Of a stretch of DNA of 64,000 nt, positions 37,182 through 45,553 are shown piece after piece. The translations under genes and the position numbers were made by a program. Source of the DNA: Crocinitomix sp. GTDB taxonomy: Bacteria; Bacteroidota; Bacteroidia; Flavobacteriales_D; Crocinitomicaceae. Position 1 is the stretch's first letter. Each line of letters starts with the position of its first letter. Under the pieces are notes generated by a model. It did not search any database and was not told the DNA's origin. It was given only the letters and a program-made list of their open reading frames with translations. Where the stretch lies: NCBI GenBank assembly GCA_013138735.1, contig WTCE01000033.1:21754-85753 (forward strand), read 5' to 3'.

Positions 37182-37664
37182 ATGGAACGAATTGGAATTT
37201 TCCCAGGATCATTTGATCCGTTTACCAAAGGTCATGAAGACATTGTTCGGCGTTTTTTGCCACAGTTTGACAGGGTTATAATTGCACTCGGTGTCAATTC
37301 AAAAAAGAAATATATGTTTGATACCGATAGTCGGATCGAACACATTGAATCCTTGTTTAAAGCCTGTCCAACAGTGAGCGTTGAAGCCTATGAAGGATTA
37401 ACGGTTGACTTCTGTCAAAGAAAAAAGGCAGGGTATTTGCTACGTGGTTTAAGGAGCAGTGCTGATTTTGAATTTGAAAAAGCTATTGCGCAAATGAATG
37501 CCGACATTTCGAAGGGAGAAGGCAATGTGGTTGAAACATTGTTTTTAATGACAGATAAAAATTTGTCAGCAATTAGTTCGTCAATTGTGCGAGAGATTAA
37601 AAAGAACAACGGAAACATAGCTCAGTTTGTAACGAATGAGGAGCTGTTAATTATAAATACATAA
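37182..37664 (+). CDS. coaD: Phosphopantetheine adenylyltransferase
   Basis: CoaD makes dephospho-CoA from 4'-phosphopantetheine and ATP, the penultimate step of CoA synthesis. The 160-residue protein shows the nucleotidyltransferase signature GIFPGSFDPFTKGHEDI (TxGH motif), then LLRGLRSSADFEFE, and ISSSIVREI, the ISSTxVR-like ATP-binding motif. Length and motif order are standard. The next gene begins at the base after its stop. Confidence 0.96.
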   Translation: MERIGIFPGSFDPFTKGHEDIVRRFLPQFDRVIIALGVNSKKKYMFDTDSRIEHIESLFKACPTVSVEAYEGLTVDFCQRKKAGYLLRGLRSSADFEFEKAIAQMNADISKGEGNVVETLFLMTDKNLSAISSSIVREIKKNNGNIAQFVTNEELLIINT

Positions 37665-39098
37665 ATGAAAAAGAGTTTAAGTGTCATATTATTTTTTGGG
37701 CTGAGTTTAGCTGGTTTTAGTCAAAATGAAATTGTTGGTTATGCGCCAGAATTTATTGGTCAAGAAGTGACGTTATACACTTATCAAGATTATGTAACAA
37801 TGAACCGAGTGGCAATTGGCGAGGGAACTGTTCGTGCTAGTGATAGCTCGTTTACAATTAACTTTCAAGCCAATTCAACCATTAAAGGAGTAGTTGAAAT
37901 AGGTAGAGTGGAAGGGGACTTATACATTGCGCCAAATACCAATTATAACATTTATTTTCCTGGATCGGCAGAGCCTTCGAGTTATCAAAATTCAGAAACA
38001 AACATTTATTTTTCAGATCTAGATACGACAGATATTAATTATATGGTTTTGCAGTATCACCGCTGGTTTGACGCTTTTGTATCATACAACGAAAAACAAA
38101 TGTCAAGCGGAGGTTTTTTAGCCTATTTAGACACTTTTAAATTATATGCTGCTGATGCTTATAAGGAGGTAGAAGATCCATTTTTTATTACTTATGTTAG
38201 ATATGATATTGCCGAAATGGAACAAACCTATGGGGGCAATAGAAATAGTGAGCAACGTTTAGAGACTTTTTTAAATTATATAGAGCCTTTTCCAGTATAC
38301 TATGAGAACGATCGGTATATGAAATTTATACTGGCTTTTTATGATAAGGAATTTAGAGAGTATTTGCCCGTCACAGAAGCGGCCATTATGAATGCCATTT
38401 ATAGAAAAAGTCCAACGTTATTAATGCAAACACTAAAAAGTGACATTTTCTTGACTGATCCTGCCTTGCGTGAATTGGTAATGGTAGATAAATTAGGGCG
38501 TGCATTCTATCGTGAAATTGAATATCGTCCAAATATTATAGCTATTTTAGACTCAGTAAGCAATCAAGCCAACTCAGAAGTAAATGCTGCAGTAGCACGA
38601 AACGTTAAAAAGTACATCACCAATTTGGAGCCAGGTTATCCTGCGCCAGCCATTCAGTTGAACAGATCTGCAGAGGAGAAGGTATCTTGGATTGACTACC
38701 GCGGTAAATTTGTTTACTTCAACTTTTTTGCCACTTGGAATGAGGAATCTATGAATGACATGGAGATTATTTCGCGCCTTGTGCCTAAATATGATGAAGA
38801 TATCGCTTTCGTGTCTGTTTGTGCGGATAAAGACAGTTCAACCTTTGCAGCCTTTCAAAAAAAGTTTCCTGAATATGATTGGGACATCTTTTATGTCGGC
38901 GAGGACGAAACGTTAATGCGTTCGTTTAAGATCACTAGCATTCCTAATTATTATTTGATTGATCAAGATGGATTTATATTTTCGGCTCCGGCGTTAGCGC
39001 CTTCGCCAAATGGAGAGTATAAGTCGGTTGAAGAGACTTTATTTAAAATTAAGAAGGCATTGCATCCGGCAGAGCGGATTAGGGTTGGAGAGAAGTAG
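37665..39098 (+). CDS. TlpA-like thioredoxin-fold protein lacking the CxxC motif
   Basis: A signal peptide (MKKSLSVILFFGLSLAGFSQ) leads to a ~310-residue N-terminal region of the DUF4369-like/helical type and a C-terminal thioredoxin fold (about 345-470). In TlpA/ResA proteins the active site reads W-C-x-x-C; here the position is FFATWNEESM, so both cysteines are gone. The cis-proline segment (SIPNYYLID) is kept. Dithiol exchange is therefore unlikely, and a binding or structural role is more plausible. It follows coaD directly and ends the operon. Confidence 0.8.
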   Translation: MKKSLSVILFFGLSLAGFSQNEIVGYAPEFIGQEVTLYTYQDYVTMNRVAIGEGTVRASDSSFTINFQANSTIKGVVEIGRVEGDLYIAPNTNYNIYFPGSAEPSSYQNSETNIYFSDLDTTDINYMVLQYHRWFDAFVSYNEKQMSSGGFLAYLDTFKLYAADAYKEVEDPFFITYVRYDIAEMEQTYGGNRNSEQRLETFLNYIEPFPVYYENDRYMKFILAFYDKEFREYLPVTEAAIMNAIYRKSPTLLMQTLKSDIFLTDPALRELVMVDKLGRAFYREIEYRPNIIAILDSVSNQANSEVNAAVARNVKKYITNLEPGYPAPAIQLNRSAEEKVSWIDYRGKFVYFNFFATWNEESMNDMEIISRLVPKYDEDIAFVSVCADKDSSTFAAFQKKFPEYDWDIFYVGEDETLMRSFKITSIPNYYLIDQDGFIFSAPALAPSPNGEYKSVEETLFKIKKALHPAERIRVGEK

Positions 39099-39237
39099 GA
39101 GTTAAGTTTGCTGTGGCAAATTTAACAGGATTGAGTGTGATAACCTTACCAAGGTTTCGGTTATTGAGAAGTGTTAAGTTTTGAGGGGTTGATAACCTTC
39201 GGTTAGGTTTTCTTTATTAAAAAGGATCTTGTTTTAT
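39099..39237. other. Convergent intergenic region with repeated hairpin-forming segments
   Basis: TGATAACCTT occurs twice (near 39138 and 39190). The second copy forms a short hairpin, TAACC-TTC-GGTTA (39193-39205), followed by T-rich DNA. The first can pair AACCTT with AAGGTT. These may serve as a weak terminator between the plus-strand coaD operon and the minus-strand cluster. Confidence 0.4.
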
Positions 39238-39603
39238 TTAAATCACCCAAATTTTAGGCAAAAACACAAAACATGCAATTGCAACTGCAACTATTGCCGC
39301 AATTAGCACAGCCGCGGCAGCCAAGTCTTTAATCTTTGCAATTTTAGGATCTTTCTTTACGGATTGATAATCCATCATATTTTCGATTACTGTATTGATG
39401 GTTTCGACTATAAATACTAAACCGATTGCAAAAACAATAAAGCACCATTCTATTAAATTGAGCTTGAAATAAACTCCAGCTATAATAACAACTACCGTTG
39501 CAATTAAATGAATACGTGCATTGCGCTCCTCTTTAATCAAAGTTGCTAATCCTTTGAAAGCACAAGCAAAACTTGCAATCGTTTTATTGAATACGTTCAT
39601 CAT
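39238..39603 (-). CDS. Diacylglycerol kinase family protein (DgkA-like)
   Basis: A 121-residue integral membrane protein with three or four hydrophobic segments. It carries the DgkA family motifs: EERNARIHLIA near residue 25 and VFIVETINTVIENMMD near 62-77, with the catalytic Glu in VETINT and Asn/Glu in IEN. In Gram-negative bacteria DgkA recycles diacylglycerol to phosphatidic acid; close relatives in Gram-positives phosphorylate undecaprenol. I cannot say which here. Two ATGs are adjacent (39603, 39600). The start lies inside the 3' end of the DUF4184 gene (20-base overlap), so it is probably translationally coupled. Confidence 0.9.
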   Translation of the reverse strand: MMNVFNKTIASFACAFKGLATLIKEERNARIHLIATVVVIIAGVYFKLNLIEWCFIVFAIGLVFIVETINTVIENMMDYQSVKKDPKIAKIKDLAAAAVLIAAIVAVAIACFVFLPKIWVI

Positions 39604-40327
39604 TATTCTTCAATTTAACCAATTTCATTAAACTAGGTGTTAGAAGCAATCCAATTAGCGCTCCTGAAATAGAAGTTGCTACAAAATCTCCAAGGCCGGT
39701 ACCGTTTCTAATCAGCAATATGACAAACATAATTGTTCCTACCAAAATCCAATAAGTGATTTTACGACGGAGTACATTATTAGAGACTTCTTGTTTCATT
39801 GGCCAAACTAAAACCAATAGGATGAAGATTCCGCCGAAGATAGTACTCAGCATTTGTGCTAAATCTGCAATTTTGATCCATACACCAAACACTTCGGTTG
39901 AACCTTGCAAGAATGGGATATGTCGCACAAAATAGCCATTTGTGTGAGTAAAGGCATCCCAAAATATGTGTGAAAAAACACCAATAAGTGCGGAATAAAC
40001 TAAGACATACCATTTTTTTTTGACCCAGGAAATCCAATCAAGACCGACAAATTGTACGAGTCGTTTTTTTAATAGCTCGGGGAGATTCATAATTAGGGCA
40101 TCTCGCACAAATAAATGAAAAGCGAATGCGAGTAATATAGTCAAAGGCAAATCAAAGTAAAATAGACCTGAGATTGAATGTCCATGGACTTTTTCCATGC
40201 GCATTTTTAAAAAGTATTCGAAATCTGGCGCCATGCTCCCAATTATTAATCCCGTTGCTGAAATGCGCGATTTGGAAAGTTTTGTGAGCGGTAATATAAT
40301 GGCGGGATGGCAAAACGTAAAAGGCAT
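39584..40327 (-). CDS. DUF4184 family membrane protein
   Basis: The protein begins MPFTFCHPAIILPL, the DUF4184 hallmark, which fixes the ATG at 40327; a longer frame from 40378 would read back over the end of the membrane gene upstream. It has about six hydrophobic segments and the family's GSMAPDFEYFLKM and HIFWDAFTHTNG segments with conserved Asp and His, suggestive of a membrane-bound metal site of the YdjM/YfhO-like hydrolase kind. Function unknown. A truncated second copy of the same N terminus occurs at 40944-41024. Confidence 0.88.
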   Translation of the reverse strand: MPFTFCHPAIILPLTKLSKSRISATGLIIGSMAPDFEYFLKMRMEKVHGHSISGLFYFDLPLTILLAFAFHLFVRDALIMNLPELLKKRLVQFVGLDWISWVKKKWYVLVYSALIGVFSHIFWDAFTHTNGYFVRHIPFLQGSTEVFGVWIKIADLAQMLSTIFGGIFILLVLVWPMKQEVSNNVLRRKITYWILVGTIMFVILLIRNGTGLGDFVATSISGALIGLLLTPSLMKLVKLKNNDERIQ

Positions 40328-40329
40328 AA

Positions 40330-40947
40330 CTAGAATAGGTTTGTATTTGTAGTGTTGAATATCTTGATCAATTCCCAAGGTTCAAGTGTATATAAATTCA
40401 TCAGCAGCTGTAAAACAATCAATGGAACTAAACCGAATCCAATGATCCTATAAACGGAAGTCTTAGGATCTAATTGTGTTTGATAATGAATTTCAGAAAT
40501 GCTGAGCAGCAGAAAGAAGAGGGGGGCTAATGCCATCAATCCCAATAATGGAAACCAACAGAACGGCAGGTAACTCGCAAACTTCAGGCTGGTGAAGAGG
40601 CTTATCCAAAACAACGTACCCAAAAACGGTAAAGTGAATTTTTTTAGGTTATTGAAGGAACCAAAATCGAATTTATTTAGCCAATAAAACACCACAGAAA
40701 TCAATAAAATGACTGCAAACTCCAAGAAATGATTTTCGTGTCCAAAGCTAGACATATCTACATATATGAAACAAAAGACAAGCAAAAGCATGAGTGATAA
40801 TTCAATAATGCGGTGTATTAATTTAAATCTTTGCTCTTGACGTTTATGTAATGAAAAGGATGTAATTAATTGAGCAGGAATATAAATGATCAGTCCAAGA
40901 TGAAGGAAGAAGAGAATTATAACGATAAAAACTTCAAAGATATTCAT
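40330..40947 (-). CDS. Multi-span membrane protein, paralog A
   Basis: A 205-residue protein with about six hydrophobic segments and no recognised family. It aligns throughout with the gene at 41030-41635: both share FLGTLFW, a T.LKF/TAIKF.P/SYLPF.WFP segment, MALAP/YALAP, EI.YQ, IG.GL.P and a C-terminal E.IKIF. It ends 2 bases before the ATG of DUF4184. Its own start overlaps the TGA of the truncated DUF4184 copy (ATGA). It is probably part of the long minus-strand cluster. Confidence 0.72.
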   Translation of the reverse strand: MNIFEVFIVIILFFLHLGLIIYIPAQLITSFSLHKRQEQRFKLIHRIIELSLMLLLVFCFIYVDMSSFGHENHFLEFAVILLISVVFYWLNKFDFGSFNNLKKFTLPFLGTLFWISLFTSLKFASYLPFCWFPLLGLMALAPLFFLLLSISEIHYQTQLDPKTSVYRIIGFGLVPLIVLQLLMNLYTLEPWELIKIFNTTNTNLF

Positions 40948-41024
40948 GAATTTTGTAATTGACTTGTGTTAGCAATAACATGGGATGCTATTGTAAAGGC
41001 GGGGTGACAAAAAGTAAATGGCAT
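40944..41024 (-). pseudogene. Truncated second copy of DUF4184 N terminus
   Basis: ATG at 41024 opens MPFTFCHPAFTIASH and stops after 26 codons (TGA at 40946-40944). The first nine residues are identical to the intact DUF4184 protein. It lies 5 bases after the end of membrane paralog B, just as intact DUF4184 lies after paralog A. It is the stub of a duplicated two-gene unit. Confidence 0.82.
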
Positions 41025-41029
41025 AGGAT

Positions 41030-41635
41030 CTAAAAAGATTGGTTTGATGGTTCAAAAATTTTAATAAATTCCCACATGTATGGCGTGAAAAAATTCATTA
41101 AAATTTGCAGTAGTATTATTGGAATAAGTCCCAAGCCAATTATTTTTAACGCATTCAATTTTGAGGACAATCCACCTTGATAACGTATTTCTGCTAAGGT
41201 TATTATTCCAATTATTATTGGTGCTAATGCGTAGAGCCCGTAAATTGGAAACCAAACGAACGGCAAGTACGGGCCAAACTTAATGGCGGTTAGTAAGCAC
41301 AACCAAAATAAGGTTCCTAAAAAGGTTAAGGAAATCAGCTTTGCTACTTTTGCTTTATGCGGGATTATTTTATTTAAGCCATACCCAAGGACCGAGAGGA
41401 GTGTTATTATGGCGAAAACAGAAAAGTATTTTTCGTCTTGAAAACTAGATATTTCATACATCATAAAACACTGCCCAAGTAAGAGGAAGGCAAAAATTTC
41501 TACAGCAACAATACTTCTAGCAAAATTCTTTCGCGATCGATAAAATTGCATAAATAGGAAGGGTATGTAGGCCATTAGAAATAGGATTATGATATAATGA
41601 AATACGGCGAAAGTGTCAGATAGTAAGAATGCCAT
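41030..41635 (-). CDS. Multi-span membrane protein, paralog B
   Basis: A 201-residue membrane protein with about six spans, homologous over its full length to paralog A (40330-40947). Shared segments include SLTFLGTLFWLCLLTA, KFGPYLPFVWFP, YALAPI and IIGLGLIP. Family unrecognised. It is followed within 5 bases by a DUF4184 stub, and about 55 bases upstream is the radical SAM gene. Copies this diverged suggest an old duplication, yet the DUF4184 start is still recognisable. Confidence 0.72.
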   Translation of the reverse strand: MAFLLSDTFAVFHYIIILFLMAYIPFLFMQFYRSRKNFARSIVAVEIFAFLLLGQCFMMYEISSFQDEKYFSVFAIITLLSVLGYGLNKIIPHKAKVAKLISLTFLGTLFWLCLLTAIKFGPYLPFVWFPIYGLYALAPIIIGIITLAEIRYQGGLSSKLNALKIIGLGLIPIILLQILMNFFTPYMWEFIKIFEPSNQSF

Positions 41636-41689
41636 TTGAATGTATTAAGTGATGAAATATTGTAGCGTAAATTGTTTATTCTATGCATA

Positions 41690-43144
41690 TTACCTCCAGA
41701 AGTCCTTGATAGGAAAAGGCTTTCGCGCCCGTTTATTGACAAAGAAGAATTGAAAGAGCTCAAAAAACCAGACTCTTTTTCCAATATTATTGTACCAAAA
41801 CATGGCTTTTCTCAAACGTTTGTCTCTGTGAAATAGCCAGCGTTTAATTGCTTTTGGGCGCATTTGCATTATCACTTCAATGAGTTTAACATAAAGGATA
41901 ACTTGCCAAGGTCTTACATTGGAGGTTTCCATAATTTGATGCTTATAGTCCCAATAACGTTGGTCTTTTTGAATGATGTTTTTGTCCTTGACTTCATCAA
42001 AATAAGGCGTCCATTTATGCGGGGTTACGAATAATAGTTGCACTTGATCGGGATCATAAGCTAATAATTGGCGGAGACTATTATAAAAATCGCGTGTGCG
42101 TTCTTCTCCAAATCCAACCACATAAGTTGCCATGGATAGAATGTCATGTTGGCGCAATAATTCAATCGCTTTTTTATCCTTAACTGTCGATCCTGCCTTT
42201 TTTATTTTTGCCAGAATGACTTCGTCATAGTTTTCTATTCCCAATAAAAAGCGTTCGAATCCGGCTTTTTTGTACAGGTGAAGGTGTTTTTCGTCTCTCA
42301 CAATATTGTCTGCACGAATGGAACCAACTAAAATAAGATTGAGGTTCTTTTTGATTAAGGCTTCAAGGAATAATTTCCATTCTCTTTTATTGGTGGATGG
42401 ATTTTCATCAGCAAAATTAATAACTTCTATTCCGTATGTTTTGTGCAGCATTTCAATTTCATCAGCCAAGATTTGAGGATCACGATTCCGCCATTTTTTC
42501 CAGAAAAAACTTTGCCCGCAATAACTGCAAGGGTAAGGACAACCTCTAGAGAACTGAATAACTACTGCTTTCTTTTTGCCCCAATAGGTATAATTATAAT
42601 CCCCCATCAATTCCCAACCTATGCGATAATCATCTAGATTTTGAATCATTTTGGCGGTTTTAGTAGCTACCACCAATCCGTTTTCGCAATAGGCGATTCC
42701 GTCAACATTAATTACGGGAATTTTATTCGCAAGTGCATTGACAAGATTGAGTGCAATTTCTTCTCCCTCACCGCGCACCACAAAATCGATTGCCTTATTA
42801 TCCTCCAATACTTCTTTCCAATGATAAGTGGGGAAAACTCCGCCAATAATGATTTTTACATTTGGGTTTTTCAATTTTAATCCTGCGGCAATGTCATTAA
42901 TTATGGGTTGGGCAGATGTTGAACCTGAGTGTCCCATTAAAACAAAATCTGGACTTTTTTGTAGGGCCTTAGTAATGACCTTTTCAATTGGCATATTACT
43001 ATAGTCGGCATCCAATAATTCAACATTATATCCTGCATCAATTAAAGGCCCACCAATACTAAATAATCCCAATGGTGGCAAATGTTCTTTGGCCATGCGA
43101 CTTCCAATAGATTTATGTGCGGGGTTGATTAAAAGAATGTTCAT
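41690..43144 (-). CDS. B12-binding-domain radical SAM protein (BchE-like)
   Basis: The 484-residue protein has an N-terminal cobalamin-binding-like Rossmann domain (residues ~1-140: ILLINPAHKS, GHSGSTSAQP, IIIGGVFPTYH) without an obvious DxHxxG ligand. A radical SAM core follows with the iron-sulfur motif CPYPCSYC (Cys202, 206, 209) and later GSIRADNIV and GIENYDE. The best overall resemblance is to the BchE/anaerobic cyclase class of B12-radical SAM enzymes, which methylate or oxidise unactivated carbons. The substrate is unknown. The ATG at 43144 is chosen because longer frames run into the COQ4-like gene. It immediately follows that gene on the same strand. Confidence 0.87.
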   Translation of the reverse strand: MNILLINPAHKSIGSRMAKEHLPPLGLFSIGGPLIDAGYNVELLDADYSNMPIEKVITKALQKSPDFVLMGHSGSTSAQPIINDIAAGLKLKNPNVKIIIGGVFPTYHWKEVLEDNKAIDFVVRGEGEEIALNLVNALANKIPVINVDGIAYCENGLVVATKTAKMIQNLDDYRIGWELMGDYNYTYWGKKKAVVIQFSRGCPYPCSYCGQSFFWKKWRNRDPQILADEIEMLHKTYGIEVINFADENPSTNKREWKLFLEALIKKNLNLILVGSIRADNIVRDEKHLHLYKKAGFERFLLGIENYDEVILAKIKKAGSTVKDKKAIELLRQHDILSMATYVVGFGEERTRDFYNSLRQLLAYDPDQVQLLFVTPHKWTPYFDEVKDKNIIQKDQRYWDYKHQIMETSNVRPWQVILYVKLIEVIMQMRPKAIKRWLFHRDKRLRKAMFWYNNIGKRVWFFELFQFFFVNKRARKPFPIKDFWR

Positions 43145-43151
43145 AGTGGCA

Positions 43152-43613
43152 TTAATTAAGCGGTGAAATATTAAATTTTGTGCGGCAATATTCAAGATTG
43201 TCATTTACGTACCCTTGAAAATTGATGCGCTTCAAACATTGCGTTGCACGACCTCTTTTAAAATCTTTTTTGAGCATAGCTATTGTTTCAGGGACAATTG
43301 TAACGCAAAGCATGAGGTAAGCAATTGCCATTAGGTTGTATGATCTGTTACCTAATAAAAAGGCATGGATTCTCAACTCGTCTGGCATATTCATTTTGTA
43401 TCCTAATATGACATGTTTTAGGTCATGCCGAATAAGGTTGGCCTTAAACGGAATGTTTTGCAAGTTGAGGTATTGATAATAGGTTTTACCTAAACTTCCC
43501 TCAGCCATTTGTCCGTATTCTTTAAAAGCATAGTATTGCGGTCTTTTTCGTACCAATATATGCGACAGATTCGTAGCGAATATTGTGATCCATGTAACAA
43601 TTTTCCAACGCAT
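43152..43613 (-). CDS. COQ4-like protein
   Basis: The 153-residue protein matches the COQ4 family pattern. MAEGSLGKTYYQYLNLQ (about 36-52) is followed by the zinc motif HDLKHVILGYKMNMPDE, giving His63, Asp64, His67 and Glu79 in the exact HDxxH-x11-E spacing. The helical segments and length fit small bacterial COQ4-like proteins. COQ4 itself acts in ubiquinone synthesis, but Bacteroidota use menaquinone, so the substrate here must differ. An N-terminal hydrophobic segment suggests membrane association. It lies 7 bases upstream of the radical SAM start and 2 bases after the DUF4173 stop. Confidence 0.75.
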   Translation of the reverse strand: MRWKIVTWITIFATNLSHILVRKRPQYYAFKEYGQMAEGSLGKTYYQYLNLQNIPFKANLIRHDLKHVILGYKMNMPDELRIHAFLLGNRSYNLMAIAYLMLCVTIVPETIAMLKKDFKRGRATQCLKRINFQGYVNDNLEYCRTKFNISPLN

Positions 43614-43615
43614 GT

Positions 43616-45112
43616 TTAACGGGTTTTGTTGGATATAAAAATCAAATTGTATTGGTTTAATTGCGCCAATAATTGTGCTTCTCGAATATTAATTGATCGC
43701 CAGGAAGACAAGAGCTGTTTGTTTTTGAGGTGTTTTTTTGTTGAATCGAATCGTTCAAAAACAATGTGCCAAAAAGGACGTTTTTGGATAATTTGAGGTT
43801 CGTTTCTGTGCGTGTCATAATAGGCCATTAAATGGGGATATGCTTCATCATCTAATGAAAGTAAGTAGTCAAAATCAATTTGTTCTGCGGTTAATTCAGT
43901 CAAATTATAGGCTACAATCATTTTATCCCAATTGACAAAACCCATTGAAGAAAAACAAATTAAAAAACCAACAGATGTATTGCGAATAAGGAACCATAAT
44001 GATTTGATTCGGATGATTTTTACAATTGTTAAGACCAATCCCAATGCGGCTAAAAGCAAATAGATGTAAACCCCAATTCTTTTGTAGGTTAATCCCCAAT
44101 GCGAGATGTATTCGTAATTTTTAACAACAGTAGTTGCAATCATCAATAGGTTGAGACATAGCCACAGCACTGCTAGCCCTTTTATGAATTTATTACCACT
44201 AAAATTCAATTGCCCTCGATAAATAAATGTGAGGATAAAAATCACTAAAACAATGGACGTGATCAGCGAATTAACGCCGCCGTGCAACAAGTCAGAGTAA
44301 CGTAAATCAGCAGCAGGGTTGGGAAGATCGATTAAAACAAATTTAAGGTCAATGAAGTTGTAAAGCAATAACATTACGTTGAGCGTAATCAACAAGCTCA
44401 TGGCGATTTTCTTTTCATTGCCCACTCCCATAAAACTTTCCACTTTGTCTGTGTAGTCATTAGGAATGTTATTCTTTAATGATTTGTCGAATTCTGTGAG
44501 GTCTTTGCTTTCGAGATAAAAGAAAAAACCAAAAAGTGCTATGAACAAAATGCAATAAAAGACAATGAAGGTCCATGAAATCCAATCCAAATTAATGAAT
44601 TTTGTCCATTCATAAAAAGTCTCATCAGCGCTTTGATAGAGCTTTAGAAAAACAATAGCAATGATTAAAGGAATGGTATAAATAAGAAAGCGGACAACGT
44701 TTTTATTCTTATTGGCAGCCTTCTTTTTATCAAATAGATTCCCAATGGATTCAAAAAACTGATAAAAACCACTGAAGAAAGATTGCGCCGTTTGCAGCAT
44801 GCTTACTGGCAGTGATAATTGTATTTGATGATGCACAGCCGTGTAAAAAAAGAAACTAATCACGTATAACCAAACTGAGAGTTCGCTGTTCATATAGAAT
44901 ACAGCAAAGCCATTTCCAATATAAATTAGGCTGGCTAACCACCATTTTGAAGAACCTAAAAAGGTTGCAGAGTTTTCTCTGTATTGAACAAAGGCAGTTA
45001 TTGAAACATAGATCAAGGAAATAATCAGGGCATTTAACCCAAAGTATTCTTGGAAAGTAAGGTTGGCAATAATTAGGACCAACGTGGTGTAAAAGAGCAT
45101 TTTTTTAGGCAT
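43616..45112 (-). CDS. DUF4173/DUF4153-family membrane protein
   Basis: A 498-residue protein with about ten to twelve hydrophobic segments and a soluble C terminus. The central SDLLHGGVNSLI and the following TYKRIGVYIYL segments match the DUF4173 family found in bacteria. No catalytic role is known. Just upstream of the start (45138-45156) is an inverted repeat shared with the neighbouring HTH_34 operon. Downstream, the COQ4-like gene begins within 3 bases, so a long co-transcript covering COQ4, the radical SAM enzyme and perhaps the membrane and DUF4184 genes is likely. Confidence 0.8.
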   Translation of the reverse strand: MPKKMLFYTTLVLIIANLTFQEYFGLNALIISLIYVSITAFVQYRENSATFLGSSKWWLASLIYIGNGFAVFYMNSELSVWLYVISFFFYTAVHHQIQLSLPVSMLQTAQSFFSGFYQFFESIGNLFDKKKAANKNKNVVRFLIYTIPLIIAIVFLKLYQSADETFYEWTKFINLDWISWTFIVFYCILFIALFGFFFYLESKDLTEFDKSLKNNIPNDYTDKVESFMGVGNEKKIAMSLLITLNVMLLLYNFIDLKFVLIDLPNPAADLRYSDLLHGGVNSLITSIVLVIFILTFIYRGQLNFSGNKFIKGLAVLWLCLNLLMIATTVVKNYEYISHWGLTYKRIGVYIYLLLAALGLVLTIVKIIRIKSLWFLIRNTSVGFLICFSSMGFVNWDKMIVAYNLTELTAEQIDFDYLLSLDDEAYPHLMAYYDTHRNEPQIIQKRPFWHIVFERFDSTKKHLKNKQLLSSWRSINIREAQLLAQLNQYNLIFISNKTR

Positions 45113-45137
45113 GAGAATAGAGTTTGAGTTTTAAAAG

Positions 45138-45156
45138 CACTTTGAAAAACAAAGTG
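45138..45156. promoter_or_regulatory. Inverted repeat CACTTTG-A5-CAAAGTG, candidate operator
   Basis: Perfect 7-bp arms with a 5-base centre, 26 bases before the DUF4173 start. A near-identical repeat lies before the HTH_34 operon at 46205-46219. The rest of the 45113-45259 gap holds nothing else I can name. Confidence 0.55.
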
Positions 45157-45259
45157 AATAGGTCAAAAAAAAGGACAGAGATAGTCTTTACAACTTGGCT
45201 CGAATAATACCGGCAAGATTTTGTAAGAAAGGGGAGGTAATCAAGTCGTTTCATAATAA

Positions 45260-45553
45260 TTAAAAAGAGTTTAATAATTTTTCTAAGGCATTAATATGCG
45301 ATTGAAATTCACGCTTACCTAATGCTGTAATCTTATAGCTGGTATTTGTTTTTTTACCGATAAATCGTTTTCTAACGGTGATATATTCGAGTTTTTCAAG
45401 TCCGCTAATGTGGCTGGCCAAATTGCCATCCGTTAGGTCTAATTGCTCCTTAAAAGCTTTATAGTCCATCCAATCATTGACCATTAAAATGGACATGATA
45501 CCAAGGCGCACGCGACTTTCAAAGGCTTTATTTAGTTGGTCGATTCTACCCAA
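45260..45553 (-). CDS. HTH_34 winged-helix transcriptional regulator
   Basis: The 97-residue protein shows the MarR/PadR-like HTH_34 fold: RVRLGIMSILMVNDWMD, then TDGNLASHISGLEKLEYI (recognition helix), then the wing KKTNTSYKITALGKREF. Such small regulators commonly control the membrane-protein genes beside them. Its start overlaps the end of the upstream membrane-protein gene by 22 bases, so it is coupled to it. Matching inverted repeats before this operon (46205) and before DUF4173 (45138) are plausible binding sites. Confidence 0.92.
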   Translation of the reverse strand: MGRIDQLNKAFESRVRLGIMSILMVNDWMDYKAFKEQLDLTDGNLASHISGLEKLEYITVRKRFIGKKTNTSYKITALGKREFQSHINALEKLLNSF

